The notes: generated by a model from the letters alone, not told the origin. Positions 25,657-35,379 are shown, numbered from the stretch's first letter. The stretch: DNA of 64,000 nucleotides from Acidobacteriota bacterium (GCA_019239425.1 JAFAZX010000064.1:310001-374000); one strand, 5' to 3'. Numbers and translations: made by a program.

Positions 25657-27288
25657 TTACTTCTCGAAACGAAACCAGTCGAAATCCGCGTAGCCGTATT
25701 CACGCGTCTTGCCGACGCGCGAGGCGAAGAGGCCGACCTTGGCGCCGATCCAGCGGCCCTGTTTGGCGTTGAAGGGTTCGCCGAGGAGGGTGAATTTTTC
25801 GCCGTCCGTGCTGTAGCTGAAGTTCGCGATGGCGTACGCGGAGACTCGAACCCGCAGGTAGACGGTGTTGCCTTTCAGGGGGAGCCGCATCCCTAAGCGC
25901 TCCGCCGACCCCTTGTCCGCGTCCTTGCAGACGAACTGCGAGACGAAGAGACCTTCGGGACGCTTCTCAACGGAGATGTAGGCGTAGTCCATCCCCATCA
26001 CCAGCAGCCCCGTCTTCTCTTCGTCCGTGCGCGGCGTGAACGTCAGCTTCGTCGTCGCCGTGAACTCCTCGGCCGGGAACTTCTGCAGGAGCAGGTTCGG
26101 CACGTCCCAGAGGTTCTTATAGCCTTCGGGCAGCGGCGTGTTGAAGAGACGCAAATAGCCGAGCGGCCCCGCGGGGAACGCCCAGTTCGGCTGCGCGTTC
26201 GCGTGCCACTGCCACTGCAAGCCGAGGCCGGGCGCGTCGAACTCGTCGGAGTCGGGCGGCGTCGCGATTGGCCACGTCCTGCCGACGTTCGGTCTCTTGT
26301 AAGTCAGAACCGGTTCGCCCGTCCCGTCGCCGTCCGGGTCGACGCCCATCACGGGCCAGTCGTTCGCCCACTTCATCGGCTGCAGGTGGACGACGCGTCC
26401 GTACGGCCCCTTGTCCTGAAAGTGCAGGAACCAGGACTCGCCCGTCTGCGTCTCGACCCAAGCGCCCTGGTGCGGGCCGTTGACCGGCGTCTTGCCCTGC
26501 GCGAGCACGGTGCGTTCCTCATAAGGGCCGAAGACGTTCTTCGAGCGCAGGGCCAACTGCCAGCCCGTCTCGACGCCGCCGGCCGGAGCGAAGATGTAGT
26601 AATAGCCGTTCCGCTTGTAGAACTTCGGCCCCTCGACCGTCGGGTTCCGGTCGTGTCCGTCGAAGACGAGGACGCCGTCGTCCAACAAGCGCATGCCGTC
26701 GGGACTCATGCGGCTGACGACGAGGATGCTCTTGACGCCCGAGCGGCTGGCCGCGACTCCGGTCACGAGGTAGGCGCGCCCGTCGTCGTCCCAGAGAGGA
26801 CAAGGGTCGATCCAGCCCTTCGCCTCCTTGACGAGCACGGGCTCCGACCACGGCCCGGCCGCGTCCTTCGCCTTCACCACGTAGATGCCTCGGTCGGGGT
26901 CTGGGTAGTAGATGTAGAACTCGCCCTCGTGGTAGCGGATGGAGGGCGCCCAGACGCCGTTGCCGTGCTGCGGCTTGTCGAACACCTCGAAGGGCGGCTG
27001 CCGCCTCAGGGCGTAGCCGACGAGAGACCAGTTCACCAAATCCTTCGAGTGGAGGATGGGCAGGCCGGGAATCGAGTTGAAACTCGACGCCGTCATGTAG
27101 AAGTCTTCGCCGACGCGCACCGCGTCCGGGTCGGAGAAGTCGGCGTGGAGGACGGGGTTCTTGTACGTCCCGTCGTCCCTGTCGGCGACCCAGACTTTCG
27201 AGACCGCGGGCTGAGTCTGCGCGCGCGTCGTCGTCAGAAAGAGGGAGAGGGCGAAGAGCGCGAGTATGATGTGAATTAAGCGACGCAT
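25657..27288 (-). CDS. Secreted GH43 glycosidase (arabinosidase/xylosidase-like)
   Basis: A 543-residue exported enzyme (signal MRRLIHIILALFALSLFLTTTRAQ) with a five-bladed propeller. The three catalytic acids are visible: base in VLHADFSDPDAV, pKa modulator in WIDPCPLWDDDG and acid in NPTVEGPKFYK. A C-terminal concanavalin-like domain (about 345-543) follows, as in GH43 subfamily 12-type enzymes. Likely substrates are arabinan or galactan side chains of pectin; this is inferred from the locus, since GH43 specificity cannot be read directly. It starts 4 bases after the ROK regulator stop, so both are on one transcript and the regulator may respond to released sugars. Confidence 0.93.
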   Translation of the reverse strand: MRRLIHIILALFALSLFLTTTRAQTQPAVSKVWVADRDDGTYKNPVLHADFSDPDAVRVGEDFYMTASSFNSIPGLPILHSKDLVNWSLVGYALRRQPPFEVFDKPQHGNGVWAPSIRYHEGEFYIYYPDPDRGIYVVKAKDAAGPWSEPVLVKEAKGWIDPCPLWDDDGRAYLVTGVAASRSGVKSILVVSRMSPDGMRLLDDGVLVFDGHDRNPTVEGPKFYKRNGYYYIFAPAGGVETGWQLALRSKNVFGPYEERTVLAQGKTPVNGPHQGAWVETQTGESWFLHFQDKGPYGRVVHLQPMKWANDWPVMGVDPDGDGTGEPVLTYKRPNVGRTWPIATPPDSDEFDAPGLGLQWQWHANAQPNWAFPAGPLGYLRLFNTPLPEGYKNLWDVPNLLLQKFPAEEFTATTKLTFTPRTDEEKTGLLVMGMDYAYISVEKRPEGLFVSQFVCKDADKGSAERLGMRLPLKGNTVYLRVRVSAYAIANFSYSTDGEKFTLLGEPFNAKQGRWIGAKVGLFASRVGKTREYGYADFDWFRFEK

Positions 27289-27292
27289 TCGT

Positions 27293-28573
27293 TCAGGCGA
27301 GTCCGGATGTGATGAAGCCTTCGGCCGCGACTTCGAGCGCGCCGCCGAGTCCGGCGCCGGTGGCCTCGCCCGGCTCGACCGACCAGCCGTGCAGCCGCCC
27401 GGCCATGCTCAAGGCGACCGCGTGGTTAATCTGCTCGCGCATGAACTTCCAGCCGTAGACGAGACGGCCGGACACGATCACCCTCGTCACGCCGAGTCCC
27501 ATGATGACGTTGCCGATGCCGATGCCGAGGTACTCGCCGACTTTCTCAAGCGTCCGCTGCGCGCGCAGCTCGCCGCCCTCGGCCCGCGCGACGATCTCGA
27601 CGAAGCGCGGCGCCTGCTGCGTGCCCAACTGCACCCGCTCGCCCATGTAGAGCGTGGCGGCGGCCGGCGCCGAGGCGTAGCGCTCCCAGCAGCCGCGGTT
27701 GCCGCACACGCACTGCTTTCCGCCCGCGACAATCGTCATGTGCCCGAACTCGCCCGCCAGGCCCTCGCCGATGGCGTCGCCGCGGAAGACCTCTCCGCCG
27801 AGCACGAGTCCGACGCCGAGTCCCGTGCCCGACCTCACGAGCACGAAGTCGTCAAGCCTCTCCGATTCGTCACGCCCCAAACGCAGACGTAACTCGTAAA
27901 GGGCGGCCGCGGTCGCGTCGTTCTCGACGACCACGCGCACGCGCTCGCCCGCGAGCGAAGGCGCGCCGCCCGCGTTGAAGGGCAGCGCGCCGGCCACGTC
28001 CACGTCCTGCCAGTCGAGGTGCGGCGCGAAGACGATGCGCTCGCGCGCGGCGTCCGAAGGGCCGGGCACGCTGACGCCTATCGCGCGCAAGGTGCGGCCC
28101 CGCGCCTGCCCGCAGAGTTTGGTGATGGTCTTTCGAATCTGCGCGAGCGCGTCCGAAGGCTCTGCGGGAGTCTCGAACTCCTCCTCGGCGAAGACCTGGC
28201 CCGTCAGCGTGGCGAGGCCGACCGTGGAGCGGCGCACGCCGACGTTGACGCCGACGAAGTAGCCGTAGTCGTCGTTGAAAGAGAGCGCGAGCGCGGGGCG
28301 GCCGAGCGCGCGGCTCGTGCCCGGCGCGGGCTGGTGCAAAGGCTCTTCGCGCACGACGCCGGCCGCAATCAGCTGTTTGAAGGCGTCGGTGACCGTGCTG
28401 CGGTTGACGCCCACGCGGCGCGCCAGCTCCGCCCTTGAGATGGGCTGCGCCGCGCGCAGCAGGCGCAGCAGCATCACGGTCGCCTTGGCCGGCGCCTGCT
28501 GCTCGTGTGCATGACCTCGCGGCTCCGGCACGTCTATAACGCCTGTTGTCGCGATCTCTTTCCTGATAGGCAT
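27293..28573 (-). CDS. ROK-family transcriptional regulator with N-terminal winged helix
   Basis: 426 residues. A MarR-like helix-turn-helix is at about 35-80 (PISRAELARRVGVNRSTVTDAFKQLIAAGVV). The rest is a ROK sugar-kinase fold with GVSVPGP, VENDATAAALYE and the ROK signature GEFGHMTIVAGGK (about 270) followed by the zinc site CVCGNRGCWERY. Proteins of this type (NagC, XylR) are sugar-responsive repressors. It is transcribed with the GH43 gene. A perfect long hairpin lies immediately upstream (28592-28684). Effector sugar and operator are unknown. Confidence 0.93.
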   Translation of the reverse strand: MPIRKEIATTGVIDVPEPRGHAHEQQAPAKATVMLLRLLRAAQPISRAELARRVGVNRSTVTDAFKQLIAAGVVREEPLHQPAPGTSRALGRPALALSFNDDYGYFVGVNVGVRRSTVGLATLTGQVFAEEEFETPAEPSDALAQIRKTITKLCGQARGRTLRAIGVSVPGPSDAARERIVFAPHLDWQDVDVAGALPFNAGGAPSLAGERVRVVVENDATAAALYELRLRLGRDESERLDDFVLVRSGTGLGVGLVLGGEVFRGDAIGEGLAGEFGHMTIVAGGKQCVCGNRGCWERYASAPAAATLYMGERVQLGTQQAPRFVEIVARAEGGELRAQRTLEKVGEYLGIGIGNVIMGLGVTRVIVSGRLVYGWKFMREQINHAVALSMAGRLHGWSVEPGEATGAGLGGALEVAAEGFITSGLA

Positions 28574-28591
28574 TGACTTCCCTTGTTATAA

Positions 28592-28684
28592 AGGTCAGAA
28601 CCACCCGCGGTAGCGGGTGGCCCTTTGTTACCCGGACGCTCCGTATCGCAGAGGGCCACCCGCTACCGCGGGTGGTTCTGACCT
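28592..28684. repeat. Long perfect inverted repeat (33-bp arms)
   Basis: Arms 28592-28624 and 28652-28684 are perfectly complementary over 33 bases, and each arm contains its own palindrome, CCACCCGC-GGTA-GCGGGTGG. The 27-base centre is not symmetrical. It fills the gap between uxaA and the ROK gene and could be a MITE-like insertion or a strong transcription barrier. One copy only in this window. Confidence 0.88.
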
Positions 28685-28686
28685 GA

Positions 28687-30261
28687 TTACAGCGAGACAG
28701 TTTGTTCGGCCCAGAACTGGAACTCCCTGTGCTTGTGCTCTTCGGCGAGGGCCAGAAGCTCGCCCCCTGCGACGCGGCGGACGTGTTCGAAGACGCGCGC
28801 GCCGACCTCTTCGATAGTCTCGGTGCCTTTGATGACGCCGCCGGCCGATAAGTCCAGGTCGCGCGACATGCGTCGGAAGACTTCGTCGTTGGAGGCGAGC
28901 TTGACGACGGGCGCGATGGCGTTTCCGATGGTCGTCCCGCGCCCCGTCGTGAAGACGACGACCGTCGCGCCGGCCGCGACCAGGCCCGGCGTCGACTCCT
29001 GGTCATAGCCCGGCCCCTGCATCAGGTGCAGCCCCTTCCCCTTCGGCGTCTCGGCGTACTCGCACACGCCCTCGACGCGCGTCGTGCCCGCCTTCGACAT
29101 CGCGCCGAGCGACTTGATGGTGATGTTGAGCAGGCCGCCCGCGACGTTGCCGGGACTCGGGTTCTGGTTGAGCACGGCCCCGAACTTCGAGGCGTACTCC
29201 TTGTACCAGTCGATCATCCGGTAGACGGCGCGGCCGGTCTCCGCGTCCTTCGCGCGCCTCGCGATGAGGTGCTCTGCGCCGCAGAACTCCGGAACCTCTG
29301 TGATGAGAACCGTGCCCCCAGAGCGCACGAGCGTGTCGGCCGCGCGACCCAGACTCGGGTTCGCGGAGATGCCAGAGAAGCCGTCCGAGCCGCCGCACTT
29401 GACGCCGAGGACGAGCTCGCCCACCGAGCACTCCTCGCGCTCGACGCGGTTCACTTCGGGGAGCATCCGCTCGACTTCCCTCAAGCCCTGCTCGATGGCC
29501 GCCTGCGTGCCGCCGACCTCCTGAATGCCGATCTTGGCGACCGGCTTGTCGAAAGCCTTCTCGCGCTTCAGGAGATACTTCTCGACGCGCGCGAGGTTCG
29601 TCTTCTCACAGCCCAGGTCTAAGAGCACGACGCCGCCGACGTTCGGGTGGTCGGCGTAGTTCGAGAGCGTGCGGAGCATGACTTCGATGGTCGAGCCGTC
29701 CTGGCAGCCGCAGCCCTTGTTGTGCGGGATGGCGACGACGCCGTCCACGTTCGGGTACAGCTCGCGCTTGTAGTGCAGGAACTCCGCCATCAAGGCGATC
29801 TGCTGCGCCTCGTGGCTCGCGCACATCGAGGTCGGGACGACGAGCACGAAGTTGCGCGTGCCGACGCGCCCGTCCGGCCTGCGAAAACCCTTGAAAGTCG
29901 CGCGCTCCGTCTCGGGGATGTAGACGGGCGGCGGCGTGTAGAGGTCTTCGAGGAGGTCGCGGACGACGGGCACTTCGTCCGTCATGTTCGCGTGTGAGAT
30001 GTAATCGCCCTCGCGTATGCCGAGGCTCGTGCCGATGGCCTGGCCGTATTGCAGGACGAACTCGCCCGCGGGGATGTCGCGCGTGGCGAAGCGGTGGCCG
30101 GGCGGCACCGCTTCGTTAACGCAGACGATGCGCCCGTCCGGAAGTGTCAACACAAGCCCCTGCGCGGTCTGCTCCTTGACGACCGCGAGGTTGTCATCCG
30201 GGGAGACGATGATCGCGTAGTCGCCGACGGGCAGGGCCTGCGTTGGGGTGGTGCTGGGCAT
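28687..30261 (-). CDS. uxaA: Altronate dehydratase (UxaA family)
   Basis: A 524-residue Fe-dependent dehydratase that converts D-altronate to 2-keto-3-deoxygluconate. The N-terminal SAF domain (about 12-85, AVPPGHRFATRDIPAGE) is followed by the catalytic UxaA_C part with GFRRPDGRVGTRN, IPHNKGCGCQDGS, LGVKCGGSDGFSGI and GRGTTIGN. The full-length single polypeptide is normal for the family. Galactarate dehydratase (GarD) is a close relative and cannot be excluded. It follows the NagB-fold gene by 30 bases and both run away from the regulated region at 31.3 kb. The product feeds KdgK. Confidence 0.92.
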   Translation of the reverse strand: MPSTTPTQALPVGDYAIIVSPDDNLAVVKEQTAQGLVLTLPDGRIVCVNEAVPPGHRFATRDIPAGEFVLQYGQAIGTSLGIREGDYISHANMTDEVPVVRDLLEDLYTPPPVYIPETERATFKGFRRPDGRVGTRNFVLVVPTSMCASHEAQQIALMAEFLHYKRELYPNVDGVVAIPHNKGCGCQDGSTIEVMLRTLSNYADHPNVGGVVLLDLGCEKTNLARVEKYLLKREKAFDKPVAKIGIQEVGGTQAAIEQGLREVERMLPEVNRVEREECSVGELVLGVKCGGSDGFSGISANPSLGRAADTLVRSGGTVLITEVPEFCGAEHLIARRAKDAETGRAVYRMIDWYKEYASKFGAVLNQNPSPGNVAGGLLNITIKSLGAMSKAGTTRVEGVCEYAETPKGKGLHLMQGPGYDQESTPGLVAAGATVVVFTTGRGTTIGNAIAPVVKLASNDEVFRRMSRDLDLSAGGVIKGTETIEEVGARVFEHVRRVAGGELLALAEEHKHREFQFWAEQTVSL

Positions 30262-30291
30262 TATTTAAGACTAACTTCTTGTCCCGCCCCT

Positions 30292-31218
30292 TCAGGCTGG
30301 CAGCACGTCGGGCAGAATCAGCGAGCGCACGTTCGGGTGCAGACGCAGCCAGAGCCCCGGGTTCTCGTCGAGCTGCCGGGCGCGCTCGGCCGGGTCTTCT
30401 GAGATTTCGGTCTCGACGAGGCGCTTGTAGCTCGCGGGCTTGGCCGGCGAGGTCGAGGCGTCGACGATGGACTGCACGATGCGGCGCGCGCCGAGGATGG
30501 CCGCCGGGCCTAAAGTCAGAATGTATGAAGCCGCGCGGCACTCCGCCTCGTCCTCGGGCGTGACGCTGCTCCCGCCGACTTTGAACTTGCTGATGTGGTG
30601 TTCGAGGATGGACGGCGAGATGGGGATGACGCCCGCCAGGTCGCCGGCCGCGGCGCCCGAACCCGGCTTGATGTAAGCGAGGTGCGAAGCCTCGCCCGGC
30701 TCAGGCCCCATGCCGAGGAAGAAGATGTCTATGCCGCCCAAAGAGTCGAGCTTCTCTAGGTAGCGCGCCAGCGCGCCTTCGAGGTCGTCCGTGTCCGTAC
30801 GCATCGGCGTGAAGCTCTTCACCTTCCTGAAGAAGTCCGGCCCGAGCAGACGCTCGAAGTCGCGGACGAAGCTCAGGCCGTTGTCCATGCGCATCGGCGC
30901 GAGCGCGTCCTGCGTGAAGACGTGCAGGCGGCCGAGCAACTCGTCTGCCTCTCCGGTCTTCGCGATCTCCGCGACCTGCTTGTACATCGCCTGCGCGCCG
31001 CGGCCGCCGAGGAGGATGAAGACGATGTCGCCCTCCTTCTCGCGCCCGACGCGCTGAATCTCTTCCCACTGCGCGCGGCCCACGGCCTCTTCGGTGGGTA
31101 GGACTTCGTAGTTGATGGCGCGCGCCTGCGTTTCGGCGGCGGCGCCGTCCGCGCGGCCGAGCCAGACGTTGCTGCCCGAGACCCTTCTCACAAACTGGTT
31201 CTGTTTAGGAGCTGACAA
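30292..31218 (-). CDS. Divergent NagB/6-phosphogluconolactonase-fold protein
   Basis: 308 residues of the NagB/RpiA/PGL-type Rossmann fold. It has the sugar-binding start (ILLGGRGAQAMYKQV), LHVFTQDALAPM, FFLGMGPEPGEASHLAYIKPGSG and a closing LRLHPNVRSLILPD. The start is the TTG at 31218, with AAGGGGG five bases upstream. The NagB active-site loop GxGxDGHIAFNEP is altered: an insertion replaces the DG, His is kept, and the Glu of NEP is Lys. It is therefore not an ordinary glucosamine-6-phosphate deaminase. Paired with uxaA in a hexuronate locus, it may isomerise or delactonise a sugar acid; that is a guess from context. Confidence 0.75.
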   Translation of the reverse strand: MSAPKQNQFVRRVSGSNVWLGRADGAAAETQARAINYEVLPTEEAVGRAQWEEIQRVGREKEGDIVFILLGGRGAQAMYKQVAEIAKTGEADELLGRLHVFTQDALAPMRMDNGLSFVRDFERLLGPDFFRKVKSFTPMRTDTDDLEGALARYLEKLDSLGGIDIFFLGMGPEPGEASHLAYIKPGSGAAAGDLAGVIPISPSILEHHISKFKVGGSSVTPEDEAECRAASYILTLGPAAILGARRIVQSIVDASTSPAKPASYKRLVETEISEDPAERARQLDENPGLWLRLHPNVRSLILPDVLPA

Positions 31219-31304
31219 AATTTCCCCCTTCCCTCTTGCCGAAAAGCTTTCGGAGAGAACCGACTCAACGCGCGGAGTCTGGACTTAGATGCAAATTCAA
31301 GGCG

Positions 31305-31319
31305 AGTGGTATAACCACT
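31305..31319. promoter_or_regulatory. Palindromic operator AGTGGT-ATA-ACCACT
   Basis: A perfect 6+6 palindrome around the GGTnnnACC core (31308-31316), followed by TAATT as at other sites. It lies 90 bases upstream of the NagB-fold gene start. Proposed target of the FadR-type regulator at 35376. Confidence 0.55.
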
Positions 31320-31471
31320 TAATTCTTTCGAGAAGAGTATTTACCATAAACAATATTGGTAAGGCAAGGTAAATTACGGCAACGCGGGAAATTCATCCTA
31401 GAAACTGTGAGGCCGGCTGGAAATTAACTTGACAGGGATTACGGAATGGTGTTACACAATAGCCGCTATCC

Positions 31472-31488
31472 GGTTAATTGGTATTACC
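31472..31488 (-). promoter_or_regulatory. 17-base operator-like site
   Basis: The complement reads GGTAATACCAATTAACC, which is identical to the sites at 54877 and 55029 except for the two variable spacer bases. It lies just downstream of the candidate promoter at 31429, where a bound repressor would block transcription toward exuT and kdgK. Confidence 0.6.
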
Positions 31489-31609
31489 TTCTTAAAATCG
31501 TCATCAGCACGAGGCCGTCGGTCTCCAGAGTGGCACGCAGGCCCATTCGGATTCGCAGAGATAAGACCCGAGACCCGCGCCGGGGGCCGCAAGCGGGGTT
31601 TAGAATTGA

Positions 31610-31693
31610 GCAGAGTCCGACGCTTCGAGCTTCGTCACGGGCGAGATCATGGCCGTGGACGGCGGCTTCCTTGCGAGCGGAGTTAACAGGTAG
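31610..31693 (+). pseudogene. C-terminal remnant of a short-chain dehydrogenase
   Basis: This frame encodes AESDASSFVTGEIMAVDGGF and then LASGVNR before a TAG. That is the standard end of an SDR enzyme: the FVTG-x-x-x-xVDGG block. The frame is closed by a stop just upstream (31607-31609) and no Rossmann or YxxxK part precedes it. It is therefore a decayed or deleted SDR gene. Its end lies 10 bases before the M24-type gene. Confidence 0.72.
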
Positions 31694-31703
31694 GTTTTGC
31701 GAG

Positions 31704-32828
31704 ATGGACAGGAACGAAGAGATAGCTGAGAAGACCGGGCGGCTGACGCGCATGTTGGCGGCCGAGGGGTTGGGCGGCGTGGTTCTGGTCGCGCAGCCGA
31801 ACTTCGCTTGGCTGACGGCCGGCGGGAACAACGGCATCGACACGAGCCGCGAGCAGGGCGCGTGCGCGCTCGTCGTCGGGGCGGACGGGAAGCGCTTCGT
31901 GCTCGCGAGCCGCATCGAGATGGCGCGGATATTGGAAGAGGAGCTGGCGGGCGCCGAGTTCGAGCCGGTCGAGTTCGGTTGGGAGGAGGAGAAGGCGCAT
32001 CCGACGTTTCTCGCAGACCTTGCGACGAAAGTCGTCGGCAGCGGCGTCGCGCTCGGCTCAGACCTCCTGTCCGGCCCGAACGTGAAGGCGATTGACGGGG
32101 CCGTCTCGCGCTGTCGTTATCAGCTCACGCCGCCCGAGCTGGAGAGAATCGGGCAGCTCGGGCGCGACGCCGGCGAGGTGTTGGGCGCGGTCGCGAAGTC
32201 ACTTGAACCGGGCGCGGCGGAGAGAGAGATTGCGCGTCGAATGTCTGACGCGCTGGCCGCGCGCGGGATGCGCTCGGTGGTAACTCTGGTCGCGGCCGAC
32301 GAACGCATCGCGAAGTTTCGACACCCCGTCCCGACCGGGAAGGTCTGGGAGCGCGTCGTCATGCTCGTCACCTGCGCGCGCCGGCACGGCCTCGTCACGT
32401 CCCTCTCGCGCATCGTCAGCGCGGGCGGAGTCTCGGAAGACCTGCGCCGGCGCACGGACGCTACGGCGCGCGTCAACGCGCAGCTCTTAGCGGCGACAAG
32501 ACCGGGCGCGGTCGCCTCTGACCTTTACCGAATCGTGGCCGACGCGTATGCCGCCGAAGGCTTCCCCGGCGAAGAGCATAAGCACCACCAGGGCGGCGCG
32601 GCGGGCTACCGCACGCGCGACTGGGTGGCGCACCCCGCGAGTGCGGAGACGGTTCAAACTGATCAGGCTTTCGCCTGGAACCCGACGGTCACCGGCTCGA
32701 AGGTCGAGGAGACTTGCATCGCCTCGGCCGAAGGTGTAGACGTAATAACTAAATCCCCTGAATGGCCCCAAATCCCCGTCCGAGTCGGGGGGCGAGAGTA
32801 CCTTTCGCCCGACGTGCTCGCCCTCTGA
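31704..32828 (+). CDS. M24-fold (creatinase/prolidase-like) protein lacking metal ligands
   Basis: 374 residues starting at ATG 31704 (MDRNEEIAEKTGRLT). The N-domain resembles creatinase_N (VVLVAQPNFAWLTAGGNNG). The C-terminal pita-bread fold is recognisable by EHKHHQGGAAGYRTRDW and AFAWNPTVTGSKVEET. In metallo-M24 enzymes the DxG...D pair supplies two metal ligands; here that region reads TCARRHGLVTSLSR, without either Asp. A non-metal hydrolase, like creatinase, or a non-catalytic role is likelier than an aminopeptidase. It opens the exuT-kdgK transcription unit, suggesting a job in hexuronate handling, but the reaction is unknown. Confidence 0.82.
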   Translation: MDRNEEIAEKTGRLTRMLAAEGLGGVVLVAQPNFAWLTAGGNNGIDTSREQGACALVVGADGKRFVLASRIEMARILEEELAGAEFEPVEFGWEEEKAHPTFLADLATKVVGSGVALGSDLLSGPNVKAIDGAVSRCRYQLTPPELERIGQLGRDAGEVLGAVAKSLEPGAAEREIARRMSDALAARGMRSVVTLVAADERIAKFRHPVPTGKVWERVVMLVTCARRHGLVTSLSRIVSAGGVSEDLRRRTDATARVNAQLLAATRPGAVASDLYRIVADAYAAEGFPGEEHKHHQGGAAGYRTRDWVAHPASAETVQTDQAFAWNPTVTGSKVEETCIASAEGVDVITKSPEWPQIPVRVGGREYLSPDVLAL

Positions 32829-32874
32829 AGACACGGCCGCGGGGTAACCTTTCCCGTCTCTGCGAGAAACGAAT

Positions 32875-34272
32875 ATGAGCGACATCAGCAAACCTGTGAG
32901 AGAGACCGCCTACCCGAAGTCGCAGTCAGACGTCGCGCCGCCGCAGTCGGCGGGCGCGAGCGTGACCGGGGCCGCCTTCGCCGCGGCCGAGGGGCTGGGC
33001 GCGAAGATCGGGCGTTACCGCTGGGTCATCTGCGCGCTCCTCTTCTTCGCCACGACGATCAACTACATCGACCGGCAGGTCTTGGGCATCCTCGCCACCG
33101 ACGACGGCTTCAAGCACACCATCGGCTGGAACGAGGCCGAGTACGGCTACGTCAACACGGCCTTCCAGGGCGCGTACGCGATAGGTCTGCTGGTCGTCGG
33201 CCGCCTGATGGACAGGTTCGGGACGCGTAAGGGGTTCTCGTTCGCCATCACCTTCTGGTCGCTCGCGGCGATGGGGCACGCGCTGGCGCGCTCGGCCTTC
33301 GGCTTCGGCGTCGCGCGCTTCTTCCTCGGCCTCGGCGAGGCGGGCAACTTCCCCGCTTCGATTAAGACCGTGGCCGAGTGGTTCCCGAAGAAGGAGCGCG
33401 CGCTCGCCACCGGCATCTTCAACTCGGGCTCGAACGTCGGCGCCATCGTCGCCCCGCTCGCCGTGCCGTACATCGCCATCAACTACGGCTGGCAGCTCGC
33501 CTTCATCATCACCGGCACCCTCGGCTTCGTCTGGCTCGTCCTCTGGCTCATGGTCTATCGCCGGCCCGAGGAGCACCCGAAGCTCTCGGCCGCCGAGCTG
33601 GCTCACATCCAGTCCGACCCGGCCGAGCCGACGACGAAGATTCCGTGGGGCCGACTGATCCCGCACCGGCAGACCTGGGCGTTCGCCATCGGCAAGTTTT
33701 TGACCGACCCGATCTGGTGGGTCTACCTCTTCTGGCTGCCGAAGTTTCTCAACACCAACTACGGGCTGAACATTACGCAGATCGGCTTGCCGCTGGTCGT
33801 CATCTACGTCGCGGCCGACGTGGGTTCCATCGGCGGCGGGTGGCTCTCGGGGACGCTCATCAAGCGCGGCTGGACGGTCAACAAGGCGCGCAAGGTGGCG
33901 ATGCTCATCTGCGCGCTCTCGGTCGTGCCCATCGTCTTCGCGGCCCACGCGTCGAACCTGTGGGTCGCGGTCGGGCTCGTCTCTCTGGCGGCGGCGGCGC
34001 ACCAGGGCTGGAGCGCGAACATCTTCACGATGGCGTCCGACATGTTCCCGCGGCGCGCGGTCGGCTCCGTGGTCGGCATCGGCGGCATGGCGGGCTCGAT
34101 AGGCGGGATGCTGATCGCGACGACGGTCGGCCTCATCCTCCAGTACACGGGTTCGTACTATCCCATCTTCATCATCGCGGGCTGCGCGTATCTGGTCGCG
34201 CTCCTTGTCATTCACCTGCTCGCGCCGCGGCTCCAGCCGGCGGCGGTCGAGAGCACCGCGGCAGAGGCGTAA
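32875..34272 (+). CDS. exuT: Hexuronate transporter, MFS ACS family (ExuT-like)
   Basis: A 465-residue, 12-helix proton symporter of the anion:cation symporter subfamily that imports galacturonate or glucuronate. Family features: INYIDRQVLGILA in TM1, GRLMDRFGTRKGFSF in the 2-3 loop, RFFLGLGEAGNFPASIKTVAEWFPKKERALATGIFNSGSN and a TDPIWWVYLFWLPKFL segment. The first 45 residues form an unusually long Ala/Ser-rich cytoplasmic extension. It is 46 bases after the M24 gene and 3 bases before kdgK, so it is co-transcribed with both. Transport of unsaturated or short oligouronides is less likely for this family. Confidence 0.93.
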   Translation: MSDISKPVRETAYPKSQSDVAPPQSAGASVTGAAFAAAEGLGAKIGRYRWVICALLFFATTINYIDRQVLGILATDDGFKHTIGWNEAEYGYVNTAFQGAYAIGLLVVGRLMDRFGTRKGFSFAITFWSLAAMGHALARSAFGFGVARFFLGLGEAGNFPASIKTVAEWFPKKERALATGIFNSGSNVGAIVAPLAVPYIAINYGWQLAFIITGTLGFVWLVLWLMVYRRPEEHPKLSAAELAHIQSDPAEPTTKIPWGRLIPHRQTWAFAIGKFLTDPIWWVYLFWLPKFLNTNYGLNITQIGLPLVVIYVAADVGSIGGGWLSGTLIKRGWTVNKARKVAMLICALSVVPIVFAAHASNLWVAVGLVSLAAAAHQGWSANIFTMASDMFPRRAVGSVVGIGGMAGSIGGMLIATTVGLILQYTGSYYPIFIIAGCAYLVALLVIHLLAPRLQPAAVESTAAEA

Positions 34273-34275
34273 GCG

Positions 34276-35375
<1,100 letters not shown>

Positions 35376-35379
<4 letters not shown>

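Larger units (their letters stand above)
31219..31609. promoter_or_regulatory. Divergent regulatory region between the nagB-like/uxaA and M24/exuT/kdgK units
   Basis: AT-rich gap with no intact gene. Plus-strand TTGACA at 31429-31434 is followed 17-18 bases later by a poor -10 (TTACAC/TACACA). Two GGTnnnACC sites (31308 and 31480) and a TTACCA/TGGTAA inverted repeat near 31341-31362 lie here. Repression of both divergent units by one regulator is likely. Confidence 0.5.

Noticed and set aside
31341-31362. TTACCA/TGGTAA inverted repeat as a member of the GGTnnnACC operator family
   Set aside because: Half-sites are in the opposite order and 10 bases apart, so it does not fit the pattern.
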